A stretch of DNA of 64,000 nt, taken from the NCBI GenBank assembly GCA_900545955.1, contig URAU01000006.1, positions 76,731 through 140,730 of the forward strand, in the 5' to 3' direction. The DNA is from an uncultured Porphyromonadaceae bacterium (GTDB lineage Bacteria; Bacteroidota; Bacteroidia; Bacteroidales; Muribaculaceae). The notes beneath the pieces are model-generated. The model did no database searches, was not told the origin of the DNA, and was given only the letters and a program-made list of their open reading frames with translations. Positions 17,732 to 27,269 of the stretch are shown piece after piece (within the stretch, counting starts at the first letter, position 1; the number at the start of each line of letters is the position of its first letter). Position numbers and translations under genes: made by a program.

Positions 17732-18751
17732 ATGGACGCTATGGACAACAATGTAAAGAAATACTCGGTAATAGTTCCGGTTTACAACCGTATCGACGAG
17801 GTTGCCGACCTGCTGGCGAGTCTGGCGGCACAGTCGGCGCGCAATTTCGAAGTGGTGATTGTGGAGGATGGTTCTACCGTCCCGTGTCGTGAGGCGGTCG
17901 ACCGCTATGCCGACGCTTTAGAGGTAAGGTATTATTTCAAGCCCAACGAGGGGCGTTCGATTGCCCGCAACTACGGGATGCAACGAGCCACCGGCGATTA
18001 TTTCATCTTTTTCGACAGCGATTGCGTTATTCCGGCCGACTATTTCGAGAAACTCAACGACATGATGGCCCGAACCCCCTTCGACTGCTTCGGAGGCCCC
18101 GACGCGGCCGATGAGTCGTTCACTACTACCCAGAAGGCCATCAACCATGCCATGACCTCCTTCCTAACTACCGGAGGCATCCGCGGCGGCAAGGTCCGGC
18201 TTGAAAAATTCACGCCGCGCACCTTCAATATGGGCTTTTCGCGTCGGGTATATAAGGCTGTAGGAGGCTTCCGTGAGATGTTTTCCGAGGACATCGACAT
18301 GAGCACCCGAATCCGGTTGGCCGGTTTTTCCATCGGGTTGTATCCCGACCTTCCGGTATACCACAAGCGTCGTGTCGATTTCCGCAAGTTTCTCCGCCAG
18401 GTTTACGTGTTCGGCATGTCGCGCATCACGCTGAAACTTCTTTATCCCGATTCGCTTAAAGCCGTGCATACACTTCCGGCCGTGTTCGTTCTGGGCGTCT
18501 GCCTGATGGTAGCGCTTTCGGTTGTATGGAGCCCTTGGTGGCTCCTACCCCTTGGCGTATATCTTCTGGCTATCTTTGTAAGCGCCCTTATTTCCACCCG
18601 GTCGGCTGTCATTGCCTGTAAGGCTGTTCCGGCTTCGCTGATTCAGCTCGGAGGCTATGGCTGCGGCTTCCTGAAAGCTTGGTTTGTAAAGATATTGTGC
18701 GGACGTGGCCGCGACGAGGCCGAGGAAATAGCCATTAGAAAAGGGAAATAA
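17732..18751 (+). CDS. Family 2 glycosyltransferase, membrane-associated
   Basis: The protein has 339 residues. The GT-A nucleotide-sugar domain starts at SVIVPVYNRIDEV, with VEDGST and the metal-binding FDSDCVIP (DxD). A QVYVFGM segment and two or more hydrophobic helices follow near residues 250-320 (VFVLGVCLMVALSVVW and LLPLGVYLLAIFVSAL). The enzyme probably transfers a sugar to a lipid or cell-wall glycan on the inner face of the membrane; the acceptor is unknown. It is 29 bases from nspC and likely in the same operon. Confidence 0.88.
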   Translation: MDAMDNNVKKYSVIVPVYNRIDEVADLLASLAAQSARNFEVVIVEDGSTVPCREAVDRYADALEVRYYFKPNEGRSIARNYGMQRATGDYFIFFDSDCVIPADYFEKLNDMMARTPFDCFGGPDAADESFTTTQKAINHAMTSFLTTGGIRGGKVRLEKFTPRTFNMGFSRRVYKAVGGFREMFSEDIDMSTRIRLAGFSIGLYPDLPVYHKRRVDFRKFLRQVYVFGMSRITLKLLYPDSLKAVHTLPAVFVLGVCLMVALSVVWSPWWLLPLGVYLLAIFVSALISTRSAVIACKAVPASLIQLGGYGCGFLKAWFVKILCGRGRDEAEEIAIRKGK

Positions 18752-18800
18752 TCGCGCCTCGGCACCTTCTTGTCAACTTATTTAGTATAAAATCTACCGC

Positions 18801-19547
18801 ATGGATACCATCGGAAATACCGGAAACCGGCTTGATGAGATTCCTGAAGACGGAATTCGGTCTGCTACGCTCATACGCGACCTCAATCTCGACGAGCGGC
18901 CACGCGAAAAGGCTATCGTTCACGGCATCGATTCGCTCTCGGATGTAGAGTTGCTGGCTCTGTTGCTCGGATCGGGGCTTCCCGGTAAGTCGGTGCTGGA
19001 CCTCAGCCGCGAGATTCTCTCCGATGTCGACAACCGCCTGGCGCGCCTTTCGCGCATGACCATCCCCGAGCTGAAAAAGAAATACCGTGGTGTTGGCGAC
19101 GCCAAGGCCACGCTTCTTGTGGCTGCCATGGCTTTCGGCCGGAGGGTTCATAAAGATTTCACCGTGCCGTTTCAGCAGATGCGAACGTCGCGCGACGTCT
19201 ACGAATACATGCGCGAATATATCGACGGCCTCAACTACGAGGGTTTCTGGGTGCTGCATCTCAACCGGGCAAACCGGGTCGTGGCGCGCGAATGTCTCAG
19301 CCGCGGAGGCATCGCCGGAACAGCCGTCGACATCAAACTGCTTGCCAAAAGCGCCGTCGACCATCTCGACTCAGGCATTATTCTCGTTCACAATCATCCC
19401 TCGGGCAATCTTTGTCCGTCCGCCCAGGACGATTCGCTTACCCGACGCATCGTGGCCATTTGTGAAGTTGTCGACGTGAAAGTCCAGGACCATGTCATTG
19501 TGGCCTCCAACGGCTTCTACAGTTATCGCGACGAAGGCCGCCTCTGA
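18801..19547 (+). CDS. radC: RadC family (JAB/MPN) protein
   Basis: The protein has 248 residues. An N-terminal helix-hairpin-helix-like part (VELLALLLGSGLPGKSVLDL) precedes the JAB/MPN domain. The zinc-binding JAMM residues are in LVHNHPSGNLCPSAQDDSL. RadC proteins were once linked to DNA repair and are conserved, but their reaction is not settled. The gene follows the glycosyltransferase by 49 bases. Confidence 0.92.
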   Translation: MDTIGNTGNRLDEIPEDGIRSATLIRDLNLDERPREKAIVHGIDSLSDVELLALLLGSGLPGKSVLDLSREILSDVDNRLARLSRMTIPELKKKYRGVGDAKATLLVAAMAFGRRVHKDFTVPFQQMRTSRDVYEYMREYIDGLNYEGFWVLHLNRANRVVARECLSRGGIAGTAVDIKLLAKSAVDHLDSGIILVHNHPSGNLCPSAQDDSLTRRIVAICEVVDVKVQDHVIVASNGFYSYRDEGRL

Positions 19548-19574
19548 TTTTCCGGCGGAAAAAATCCGCATTGG

Positions 19575-19606
19575 GTTGCAGGGGTGCAAACTATATCCTA
19601 AATTTG
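19575..19606 (+). promoter_or_regulatory. Predicted promoter of the coiled-coil gene
   Basis: TTG at 19576-19578, a 20-base spacer, and TAAATTTG at 19599-19606 match the Bacteroidetes promoter. The start codon is about 30 bases downstream. Confidence 0.65.
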
Positions 19607-19636
19607 TAGGAATAAGTTTTTGCAAACAATTTTCGC

Positions 19637-21367
19637 ATGTCGTTTATAAAATCCCTGAAGAGCGCTTTCGGATTCTCCGATCCGGAGACAGAGGAAGCTG
19701 AACTTGAAGGTATCGATGCTACTGTCGTGCCTCTGAAGGCCCGCAGCGAGGCCATCCCCGCGGATTCTCCATACCATCCTTCGGCTCCCGACACCGTGGT
19801 GGATGATGCAGATTCCTCCGCTGAGTCAGAGGCGGTTCCCACTGACGTCCCGGAGTCGCAGGCTGTCCCTTCGGAAATTTTCGATTCTGTGGTCAAGGTG
19901 TTCAACGAGGCTCTTCCTGCGTTTCTGCGCGACTCGATGAACCGCGAGGCCCAGTGCGAATTCCTCTACCGCCAGCTTGATGACTCCATGAAGCGGTATC
20001 TTGAGAAGGTCGCTTCGGAGACTCGCACGCGAATGAACGACCGCTGGGAGGCCGAGCGGCGCTCGCTCCAGGCGCAGATGTCTACTCTCCGGGCCAAGGT
20101 GCAGAAGGATGAGGAGGAAAGCGCCGAGACGAAAAAGCAACATCTGAGCGCCGAACGCCAGAAGCGCGCGCTCGGAGAGCGTGTGCGCGACCTTGAGGCG
20201 CAGCTCCAGAAGGCAGAGGCCGAAAACGAACAGCTGTCGCTTGAAAACAAGAGCATGGCCAACAAGCTGCGTGTAAGTTCCGTGCTCGGCATGGAAGCTC
20301 CGGATGCTGATTTCGAGGCGGCCAAGGCGCTGGCAATGAAGGTGAATGAGCTTACCGCTGCTCTCGAGGCGGCCAATACATCGCTCGACGATGCCCGTCA
20401 GCAGGCCGTGGAGGCGCGCACTCTCGCCGATTCACGTCAGGCCGATCTCGCGACTGCCGAAACCGCGCGCTCTAAAGCGGAGGCTGAGGCCGATCGCCTT
20501 TGCGATGCGCTCGCAAAGGAGAAAGCTCTCCGGCTCGATTGTGAAGGCCGTATCGAGAGCCTTGAAAAGGCCCTCGATGAATCGCGCGTTAAAGACGATA
20601 TGGGCGATGCCATGCTTACCGACCTCAATTCCAAGCTCGGGACTACCAGGGCTGCTCTCGAGGCGGCTGAAAATCGTTGTCGCGACCTCGAAGCCGACAA
20701 TACCAAGGTCAACGCGGAATATGAGCGCCAGAAAGCTGAGCTTGCCCAGGCTATGGAGAATCTGGCTATCGTGGAGCAGATGCAGGTGCAGCTCTCCCAG
20801 CTGGAGGACGCGCGCAAGAACAATGAGATTTATGTTAAAAAGAAAAAGGAAGAACTTCAGAAGGCCAATGAGCGTCTCCACCAGCTCGAACTCGAAACCG
20901 GGGAGCAGAAAAACGCTCTGGCACAGAAGGACGCCACCATACATCATCTGGAAGAGCTCACCGACTCCCTCCGCAAGACAATCGAAACCAACCTTTACGA
21001 GCACGCCCAGTGTCAGAGCGGCCTTCGTGCTGAGATTCAGCGTCTGAAAAAGTTCAAGGGAATCGACAACGATGCCGAGGTTTCCGAGGAGACGCCCGGC
21101 GGTGAGCTCGGCAGCGGTCTCGGTAATGCTCCCGCTATGGCGCCCAAGGGCAATTCCAGAAAGTCGAATCAGAAGGACGCCTCCCGCCAGCCTCGTGTCA
21201 GCATATCGGCTATCGACGAGAGTCTGGAGGATACCGACTGGCTTGTGGCTTCGCCTGCCGAAGTCAAGGGAGGAGCTCCCGACCGCGATGCCGAAACGGA
21301 TTTCGGCTATAAGGCGCCCGAAAGGAAGAAGACTCCCGACAATCCCGATCAGATGCTTCTGTTCTGA
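19637..21367 (+). CDS. Large cytosolic coiled-coil protein
   Basis: The protein has 576 residues and no signal peptide. After an acidic, low-complexity N-terminus (about 1-75) comes a conserved-looking patch, FDSVVKVFNEALPAF. A long Glu/Lys/Ala-rich heptad-repeat coil runs from about 110 to 470. The tail is Lys/Pro-rich and ends DNPDQMLLF. It resembles the structural or scaffold coiled-coil proteins found in Bacteroidales, but I do not recognise a family. It is transcribed from its own promoter. Confidence 0.7.
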   Translation: MSFIKSLKSAFGFSDPETEEAELEGIDATVVPLKARSEAIPADSPYHPSAPDTVVDDADSSAESEAVPTDVPESQAVPSEIFDSVVKVFNEALPAFLRDSMNREAQCEFLYRQLDDSMKRYLEKVASETRTRMNDRWEAERRSLQAQMSTLRAKVQKDEEESAETKKQHLSAERQKRALGERVRDLEAQLQKAEAENEQLSLENKSMANKLRVSSVLGMEAPDADFEAAKALAMKVNELTAALEAANTSLDDARQQAVEARTLADSRQADLATAETARSKAEAEADRLCDALAKEKALRLDCEGRIESLEKALDESRVKDDMGDAMLTDLNSKLGTTRAALEAAENRCRDLEADNTKVNAEYERQKAELAQAMENLAIVEQMQVQLSQLEDARKNNEIYVKKKKEELQKANERLHQLELETGEQKNALAQKDATIHHLEELTDSLRKTIETNLYEHAQCQSGLRAEIQRLKKFKGIDNDAEVSEETPGGELGSGLGNAPAMAPKGNSRKSNQKDASRQPRVSISAIDESLEDTDWLVASPAEVKGGAPDRDAETDFGYKAPERKKTPDNPDQMLLF

Positions 21368-21464
21368 CCGCATAGGCCTTCCAGGGAAGGTGTTGCCACC
21401 TCTACCTCCATTTCAGCGTTTGTGCTCTCTCCGACCGGTAATATTGAATAACATTGCTCTGAAT

Positions 21465-23696
21465 ATGAATATTTTAGGTACAAATATCCGCACGGCTGTT
21501 TTCGCAGCTTCACTTTTTGCCGGCCCCGTTGTCACTACGGCCGCTGTGGTTCCGGCAATCGATGCCGCCGACATCGCCAGATACGTCTATCCCGACAATG
21601 CTCCCGCCACACCGGGCCGCATGGCTTTCATGCCCGACGGCGAATCTTTTCTGCGCCTGTCGGCCGACGGTACGAAAATCGTGCAGTATGCTACGACCGA
21701 CGGCAAGGAGATGGCCACCGTGTTCGACACGACCCATACGCGTGAGGCATCGGTGAAGTCGGTCGAGGATTTTACGATAAGTGCCGATGGTACGAAGCTT
21801 ATCGTCTGGACTGATTCTCAACCGGTATATCGCCGCTCGTTTACAGCGGTATATTATGTCTTTGAGATAAAACGCAACATTCTCCGCCCTCTTTCGAAGT
21901 CGCATGCGCGCCAGCAGTCGCCTCTCATGTCGCCCGACGGCAGGATGGTGGCATTCGTGGCTGACAACAATATCTATCTCCGCAAATTCGACTACGATAC
22001 GGAGGTGCAGGTTACGACCGACGGGCAGCGCAACGCCATAATCAACGGTGTGCCCGACAGGGTGTATGAGGAAGAGTTCGCGACCTCCTGCTCCATGGCC
22101 TGGTCGCCCGACAACGGTACTCTATGCTATCTGCGCTACGACGAGACGGCGGTTCCCGTATTTACCTTCACCCTTTATCAGGGCTGGTGCAATCCTTCCG
22201 ACCAGTACGCTCTCTACCCCGGTAGCTTCAGCTACAAATATCCTGTGGCAGGCGAACCTAATTCGGTTGTAACCCTCCACAGCTACGATGTGGACACACG
22301 TAAAATCAAGGAGATTCCATTCCGGGATTCTTCTATCGAATATATTCCCCGGATTCATTTCGGCGATACGCCCGAGCGGCTGATGGTCGTCACCCTCAAC
22401 CGCGCGCAGAACCGCATGGAGCTCTACGCCGCCAATCCGAAATCTACGGTGGTGAAATCCGTGCTCGTCGAGGAGTCGAAAGCATGGCTCGACAGCAGCA
22501 CCTACGAGGATATAGCTTTTGAGCCGACCGGCTTCATGCTGATGTCCGAGCGTACGGGCTGGCGCCATCTCTACCGCTATAGCTACGAAGGGCAGCAGCT
22601 CCGCCAGGTAACTCAGGGTAGCTATGACGTGACGGCCTACTACGGCACCGATGCCCAGGGCAACGTCTACTACCAGAGTGAACCGGCCGGTTCGGTCGAC
22701 GCAGATTCTCAGCTGGCTCTCAGCCGCGTGGTCTACAAGGTCGACCGCCAGGGAAAGAAAACCGATGCACTTACCGAGACCCGTGGATGGGCGTCGGCTA
22801 CGTTTACCCCCGCGATGAACTATGCCGTGGTCAACTACAGCTCCGCAAAGTCTGCTCCGCGCTATACGCTCCTCAACGCCAAGGGGAAGACCGTCCGTAC
22901 GCTCGAGGACAACGCTAAATACGCTTCCTCCTACGCCTCGCTCCCCGAAAAGGAATTCTTCACCTTCAACGCCGGAGGCACCATGCTCAACGGCTATATG
23001 ATCAAGCCTGTAGGTTTCAATGCCGGGAAGCGCTATCCTGTAATCATGTGGCAGTACAGCGGCCCGGGCTCGCAGGAGGTTACCGACCGTTGGCATATGG
23101 ACTGGGACTACTATGCCGCCACAAAGGGATTCGTGGTTGTTTGTGTCGACGGGCGCGGCACCGGTGGCCGTGGCCGCGATTTCCGCAGCATCGTCTACAA
23201 GCAGCTCGGACGCTATGAGACCGTCGACCAGCTCGCGGCCGCCCGCTATGTGGCCTCGCTCCCGTTTGTCGACCCGGCCCGCATCGGCATTGCCGGATGG
23301 AGCTACGGCGGATATGAGACGCTGATGTGCGCTACCGACGCCGAATCCACCTATGCCGCTGCCGTGGCAATCGCTCCGGTTACTTCATGGCGGTATTACG
23401 ATACTGTCTATGCCGAGCGGTTCATGCTTACTCCCGGCGAGAATGCCGACGGCTACGACGAAGGGGCGCCCGTAAACCGCGCCGCTTCGCTCTCGTGCCC
23501 GTTGCTGATTATGCACGGCACCGCCGACGACAACGTGCACCTCTCCAACTCCATCGAGTTTGTCGGCCGGCTTCAGCAGGCTCACAGATATGCCGATATG
23601 ATGCTCTTCCCGGGCATGAACCATTCAATCAACGGATGCGACGCGCGTGCCATGGTATATGGCCGCATGGTGGATTTCTTCAGCCGCAATCTCTGA
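21465..23696 (+). CDS. DPP4-like S9 serine peptidase, exported
   Basis: The protein has 743 residues with a signal peptide (about 1-27). An eight-bladed beta-propeller-like region (about 35-480) leads to the alpha/beta-hydrolase domain. The triad is visible: Ser613 in GWSYGG, Asp688 or Asp689 in GTADDN and His720 in GMNHS. RVYEEEFATSCSMAWSPD has the double Glu motif that binds the free N-terminus in dipeptidyl peptidase IV. It most likely removes X-Pro or X-Ala dipeptides from peptides in the periplasm. I chose the ATG at 21465; the longer open frame overlaps the coiled-coil gene and is not expected. Confidence 0.92.
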   Translation: MNILGTNIRTAVFAASLFAGPVVTTAAVVPAIDAADIARYVYPDNAPATPGRMAFMPDGESFLRLSADGTKIVQYATTDGKEMATVFDTTHTREASVKSVEDFTISADGTKLIVWTDSQPVYRRSFTAVYYVFEIKRNILRPLSKSHARQQSPLMSPDGRMVAFVADNNIYLRKFDYDTEVQVTTDGQRNAIINGVPDRVYEEEFATSCSMAWSPDNGTLCYLRYDETAVPVFTFTLYQGWCNPSDQYALYPGSFSYKYPVAGEPNSVVTLHSYDVDTRKIKEIPFRDSSIEYIPRIHFGDTPERLMVVTLNRAQNRMELYAANPKSTVVKSVLVEESKAWLDSSTYEDIAFEPTGFMLMSERTGWRHLYRYSYEGQQLRQVTQGSYDVTAYYGTDAQGNVYYQSEPAGSVDADSQLALSRVVYKVDRQGKKTDALTETRGWASATFTPAMNYAVVNYSSAKSAPRYTLLNAKGKTVRTLEDNAKYASSYASLPEKEFFTFNAGGTMLNGYMIKPVGFNAGKRYPVIMWQYSGPGSQEVTDRWHMDWDYYAATKGFVVVCVDGRGTGGRGRDFRSIVYKQLGRYETVDQLAAARYVASLPFVDPARIGIAGWSYGGYETLMCATDAESTYAAAVAIAPVTSWRYYDTVYAERFMLTPGENADGYDEGAPVNRAASLSCPLLIMHGTADDNVHLSNSIEFVGRLQQAHRYADMMLFPGMNHSINGCDARAMVYGRMVDFFSRNL

Positions 23697-23766
23697 GTTA
23701 ATTAACTGGTAAAATCAATTTTTAATATTTCCGGTAGGAAAATTTTCAGAAGATTTCTTTCTGCAT

Positions 23767-25116
23767 ATGTTCAGGTCAAACGAACGTCGACAGGGTATGA
23801 GTGCCGCAATCTACGGCTTGTGGCGTAACTGGGCCGTCGCGGTTGGTATGCTGACGCTGCTCACCATGCTTGCTCCGGTCACTCCGCGCATGTGGCTTGC
23901 CCCGATCAACGTCTTGCTTTATCTTGCTCTCGAGTGGTGCCGCAGGTATTTCCGGCGCGGTCCCGTGCCTGTGTGCTCCCGCCTTAACAGGCAGGTGTCT
24001 GTGGTGATTCTTGTCACCGCTATCGCACTTGTGCTTCTTTCGATCTACGAGCGCGACGGCGAGTATCATGAGCTTACAGGCCAGGTATATACTTCCGCTT
24101 CCCCGCTTCTGTCAATTCTTATTACATCGCCGCTGGCATGTCTTGTCACGCTGTGCTTCCTGTTGCGTCGCGGCGAGCCGGAGACGTGTCAGCGATGCAT
24201 AATGCGCTACGGGAATGTAATCGAACATGGTTTTGTGGGCGACCTCTACCGCAAGGAATGGCGATATCAGACCCAGCTGCTGTTTGGCCTTTCGCTCGTA
24301 CTCTCGGTGGCCGACTGGTGGTATTATCTCCGCCATTATGTCAACACCAATCTTAACCACGCCGATCTTTTCTTCTTCGCGTGGCTTCCGCTTGCCATGT
24401 ATGTCTGTTCCCTGATATATCTGGGAATACGCTACTATTCGCTCTGGGTCTATTATTGCCGCAACGACGAGGGACATTATGTGGCGCAGCCCGGTACCAC
24501 TACGCTCCGCTATCTCGTAATCTGCGCCGACCGTATTCTTGTGGATTTCTATCCGACCGACCGAACGTTTGCCAACGGCGCCAGGGTCAAGCGGTTCGAT
24601 ACTCCCGTAGTGGTCCGGATTCCATATCATGAGAAAGAGAATATGGGCGAGGCCATACGCTGTTTCCAGCAGGCCACCGGGATTCCCGACGCGGAAATCA
24701 AGCTGGCTTACGATAGTCCCGACAACGTTACCTACCAGAATATCTTCCATTATTTTGCTTTCGTAGGCAACGAGGAAGTTATCGCCGATTCAAAGTTGCG
24801 CGGAGAGTGGCTTTCGTGGGGAAATCTCACCCAGATGGCTTCCGAGGGTATTCTCGACCGCGATTTTGTCGCGGAAATCAAAAGAATATACCGCATTGCC
24901 ATGGCATGGAAAACCTACGATGAGCGCGGACGCCGCCTGTATCCGATAAAGCATTACAAACCCACGTTCCGATTGAGCGAGTTGCGCAATTGGGATGTTG
25001 ATTTCAACGATTATTCATGGCTGCGGGTGGCCAATCACAACGAGGATAAGTTCTGGTTTCGCGTGGCCCGCTGGTTCCACTGGCCTTCTTCTCTTCGTAA
25101 ATCTACGGCTCGCTGA
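23767..25116 (+). CDS. Six-helix membrane protein with a large cytosolic domain, function unknown
   Basis: The protein has 449 residues. I count six hydrophobic helices between about 20 and 235, with a Cys pair (ETCQRC) in a loop near residue 140. A soluble region of about 210 residues follows, rich in Trp and Tyr, with motifs VRIPYHEKENMGEA, NIFHYFAFVG and LSWGNLTQMASEGILD. This region recalls a degenerate NUDIX-like layout, but I cannot confirm it. The alternative start at MSAAIYGL (23797) would shorten it by 10 residues. It lies between the DPP4-like gene and miaA on the same strand. Confidence 0.65.
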   Translation: MFRSNERRQGMSAAIYGLWRNWAVAVGMLTLLTMLAPVTPRMWLAPINVLLYLALEWCRRYFRRGPVPVCSRLNRQVSVVILVTAIALVLLSIYERDGEYHELTGQVYTSASPLLSILITSPLACLVTLCFLLRRGEPETCQRCIMRYGNVIEHGFVGDLYRKEWRYQTQLLFGLSLVLSVADWWYYLRHYVNTNLNHADLFFFAWLPLAMYVCSLIYLGIRYYSLWVYYCRNDEGHYVAQPGTTTLRYLVICADRILVDFYPTDRTFANGARVKRFDTPVVVRIPYHEKENMGEAIRCFQQATGIPDAEIKLAYDSPDNVTYQNIFHYFAFVGNEEVIADSKLRGEWLSWGNLTQMASEGILDRDFVAEIKRIYRIAMAWKTYDERGRRLYPIKHYKPTFRLSELRNWDVDFNDYSWLRVANHNEDKFWFRVARWFHWPSSLRKSTAR

Positions 25117-25155
25117 CGTAGGCCCGTAAATCCTCAATATCGCTGCTGTACGCTA

Positions 25156-26127
25156 ATGAACAATCCATCTTCCACCGTTTGCCTTGACGTTCCGGTACTT
25201 GCCGTAGTGGGCCCGACAGCCTCTGGCAAGACGGCACGCGCCGTGGCGTTGGCGCGTCGGCTCGGCGCGGAGATTATCAGCGGCGACTCCCGCCAGGTCT
25301 ACCGGGGTATGACGCTCGGTACCGGCAAGGACCTCGAGGAGTATGGCGATGTTCCGTATCATCTGATCGACATTGCCGATGCGGGCACGAAATATAATCT
25401 GTACGGCTTTCTTCGCGATGCCTCGGCGGCATATGCAGATATATGTCGCCGTGGGCGTGTCCCCCTGCTGTGCGGTGGCACCGGAATGTATGTCGAGGCG
25501 TTCCTTAAGGGTACGGCTCTCCCGGAGGTGCCTCAGAACGATTCGCTGCGGCAGAGCCTCCGAGGAAAGACACTTGAGGAACTGACCGGAATGCTCAGCC
25601 GGATGAAGACGCTGCATAATATTACGGATGTGGATACTCCGAAGCGGGCGATTCGCGCTATTGAGATTCAGACATATTATGCCGAGCATCCCGAGGAGTC
25701 GCGTCTGGTCGACGCTCCTACGCCACGCCCTGCTCTCGTGGTCGGTATCGACGTGCCGCGCGATGTGCGGCGTAGCCGGATAACGTCGCGTCTGCATGCC
25801 CGTCTCGACGCCGGCATGGCCGACGAGGTAAGGGCGTTGCTCGCCTCGGGAGTCAGCGCTGAAGATCTTATGTATTACGGTCTGGAATACAAATATGTCA
25901 CTCAGTATGTTGTCGGAGATATTTCGGAACAGGAAATGTTCTGTTCGCTCGAAACGGCCATTCATCAGTTCGCCAAACGGCAGATGACGTGGTTTCGGGG
26001 CATGGAGCGCCGAGGAATTCCAATCCGCTGGCTTCCCTATGATATGCCATCCGACGAATTTGTCGACGTTGTGGCCCGGGACTACTCCGCCATATGCAGT
26101 GCCGGTAAATCTGACCAATCGTTTTGA
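25156..26127 (+). CDS. miaA: tRNA dimethylallyltransferase
   Basis: The protein has 323 residues. It adds the dimethylallyl group to N6 of A37 in tRNAs that read UNN codons. The P-loop is GPTASGKT, followed by the conserved SGDSRQVYRGM and LCGGTGMYVEAF. TPKRAIRAIE and the QFAKRQMTWFRG motif near residue 275 are also typical. The start follows the upstream stop by 39 bases, and the next gene starts 3 bases after its stop. Confidence 0.93.
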   Translation: MNNPSSTVCLDVPVLAVVGPTASGKTARAVALARRLGAEIISGDSRQVYRGMTLGTGKDLEEYGDVPYHLIDIADAGTKYNLYGFLRDASAAYADICRRGRVPLLCGGTGMYVEAFLKGTALPEVPQNDSLRQSLRGKTLEELTGMLSRMKTLHNITDVDTPKRAIRAIEIQTYYAEHPEESRLVDAPTPRPALVVGIDVPRDVRRSRITSRLHARLDAGMADEVRALLASGVSAEDLMYYGLEYKYVTQYVVGDISEQEMFCSLETAIHQFAKRQMTWFRGMERRGIPIRWLPYDMPSDEFVDVVARDYSAICSAGKSDQSF

Positions 26128-26130
26128 CTT

Positions 26131-27243
26131 ATGGGTGGCCACTCTCTCAATTACGTTTTTGGCAGAAAGTTGCCGATGGCAATCGCCTTGTCGATTGCTT
26201 CGGCTTTGCCCGTATCGTCGGTCTACGCCGAGCATATCCCGAACGACCGGCGTATGGTTGATGAACAACCGTTCACTCTTCGCGCCGACTCCGTGCGCGA
26301 GGTTTCGCTTTTCGCACCCAACAGCAGTTTCCGGATAGATGTCGTAGGAGCTGTGAAGCATGGACCCCAACGTATGGGCGACGACGATGCCTGGTGGGGA
26401 ATCACTTTGCTCGACACGGAGGGGCGCGAACGTATGGCCGTTCGTCTGCTCTGCGGCACGGAACCGTACGATGCCACATTCAGCCGCCCGTATCTGCGTG
26501 TGGTTGTCGATTCCGTCAGTGCGGAGGGTCGGCGGTTTCCGGTTGCCGACCGGCAGCTTTTTAATGGCGTCGAGACATATAAAGGCTTCAACGGTCTGCG
26601 CGTGGCCTACGGAGATTATAAAGTGCTGGTTGCTGTAGGCTCTGAATTTCTGCTCACAGCGGCCGGATTCCCTTATGACACCCCTCTGGCGTCGGCTTCC
26701 ATAGGTGGCAACCGGAGTGTCGATGTACGTTATGTCGAGGTCTGGAGCGAGCCGTCGCGGTCGGTCCCACTCGGGAGCGGATGGCCAGTCGAAGATATTA
26801 CGGCGTATACGGCCGAGTCACGCGGAGTGGAAGGAATCTGGGAGTTTCTGGACCGCGACACGAATGCCCGGCTTGCCGAACCCGGAGGCGCTTACCGGCT
26901 GGCGGTTGTGCCTCACCGCCATACCTCCTGGTGTGGTTGTCCCTCGAGTGCTTCGGAGCCTGGACCCAGCGGAGCGGAGCGTCCGGCCGGTGCCACGGAT
27001 GCCAACGCTTTATACGATATTATTTATCTGGGGGGAGCCCGTATCTATGGAAAATACTGGTCATCCGGAATGGTGAAAGGCCGTATGTTTGCCACCGGCT
27101 TCGAGAACCATTACGCCCTCCAGTGGTTCGATTCCGCAATGCTCCCGACCGGTACCGAGATGTCGGCAGATTTCGCGGCGCCTTCGTTGCTCTCCTTCAA
27201 TTTCCCGCTCCTGAAATCCACCCTCCGCTTCTCCCGACGCTGA
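26131..27243 (+). CDS. Exported protein of unknown function
   Basis: The protein has 370 residues. A charged start and a hydrophobic core ending SSVYA suggest a signal peptide; an ATG at 26179 (MAIALSIA) is an alternative start. The mature part is beta-rich with no family I recognise. Notable motifs are SWCGCPSSASEPG near residue 270 and YLGGARIYGKYW. The 3-base gap to miaA and 26-base gap to the next gene suggest one operon. Confidence 0.6.
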   Translation: MGGHSLNYVFGRKLPMAIALSIASALPVSSVYAEHIPNDRRMVDEQPFTLRADSVREVSLFAPNSSFRIDVVGAVKHGPQRMGDDDAWWGITLLDTEGRERMAVRLLCGTEPYDATFSRPYLRVVVDSVSAEGRRFPVADRQLFNGVETYKGFNGLRVAYGDYKVLVAVGSEFLLTAAGFPYDTPLASASIGGNRSVDVRYVEVWSEPSRSVPLGSGWPVEDITAYTAESRGVEGIWEFLDRDTNARLAEPGGAYRLAVVPHRHTSWCGCPSSASEPGPSGAERPAGATDANALYDIIYLGGARIYGKYWSSGMVKGRMFATGFENHYALQWFDSAMLPTGTEMSADFAAPSLLSFNFPLLKSTLRFSRR

Positions 27244-27269
27244 TATAAATCCAGCTGAAACAACTACTT

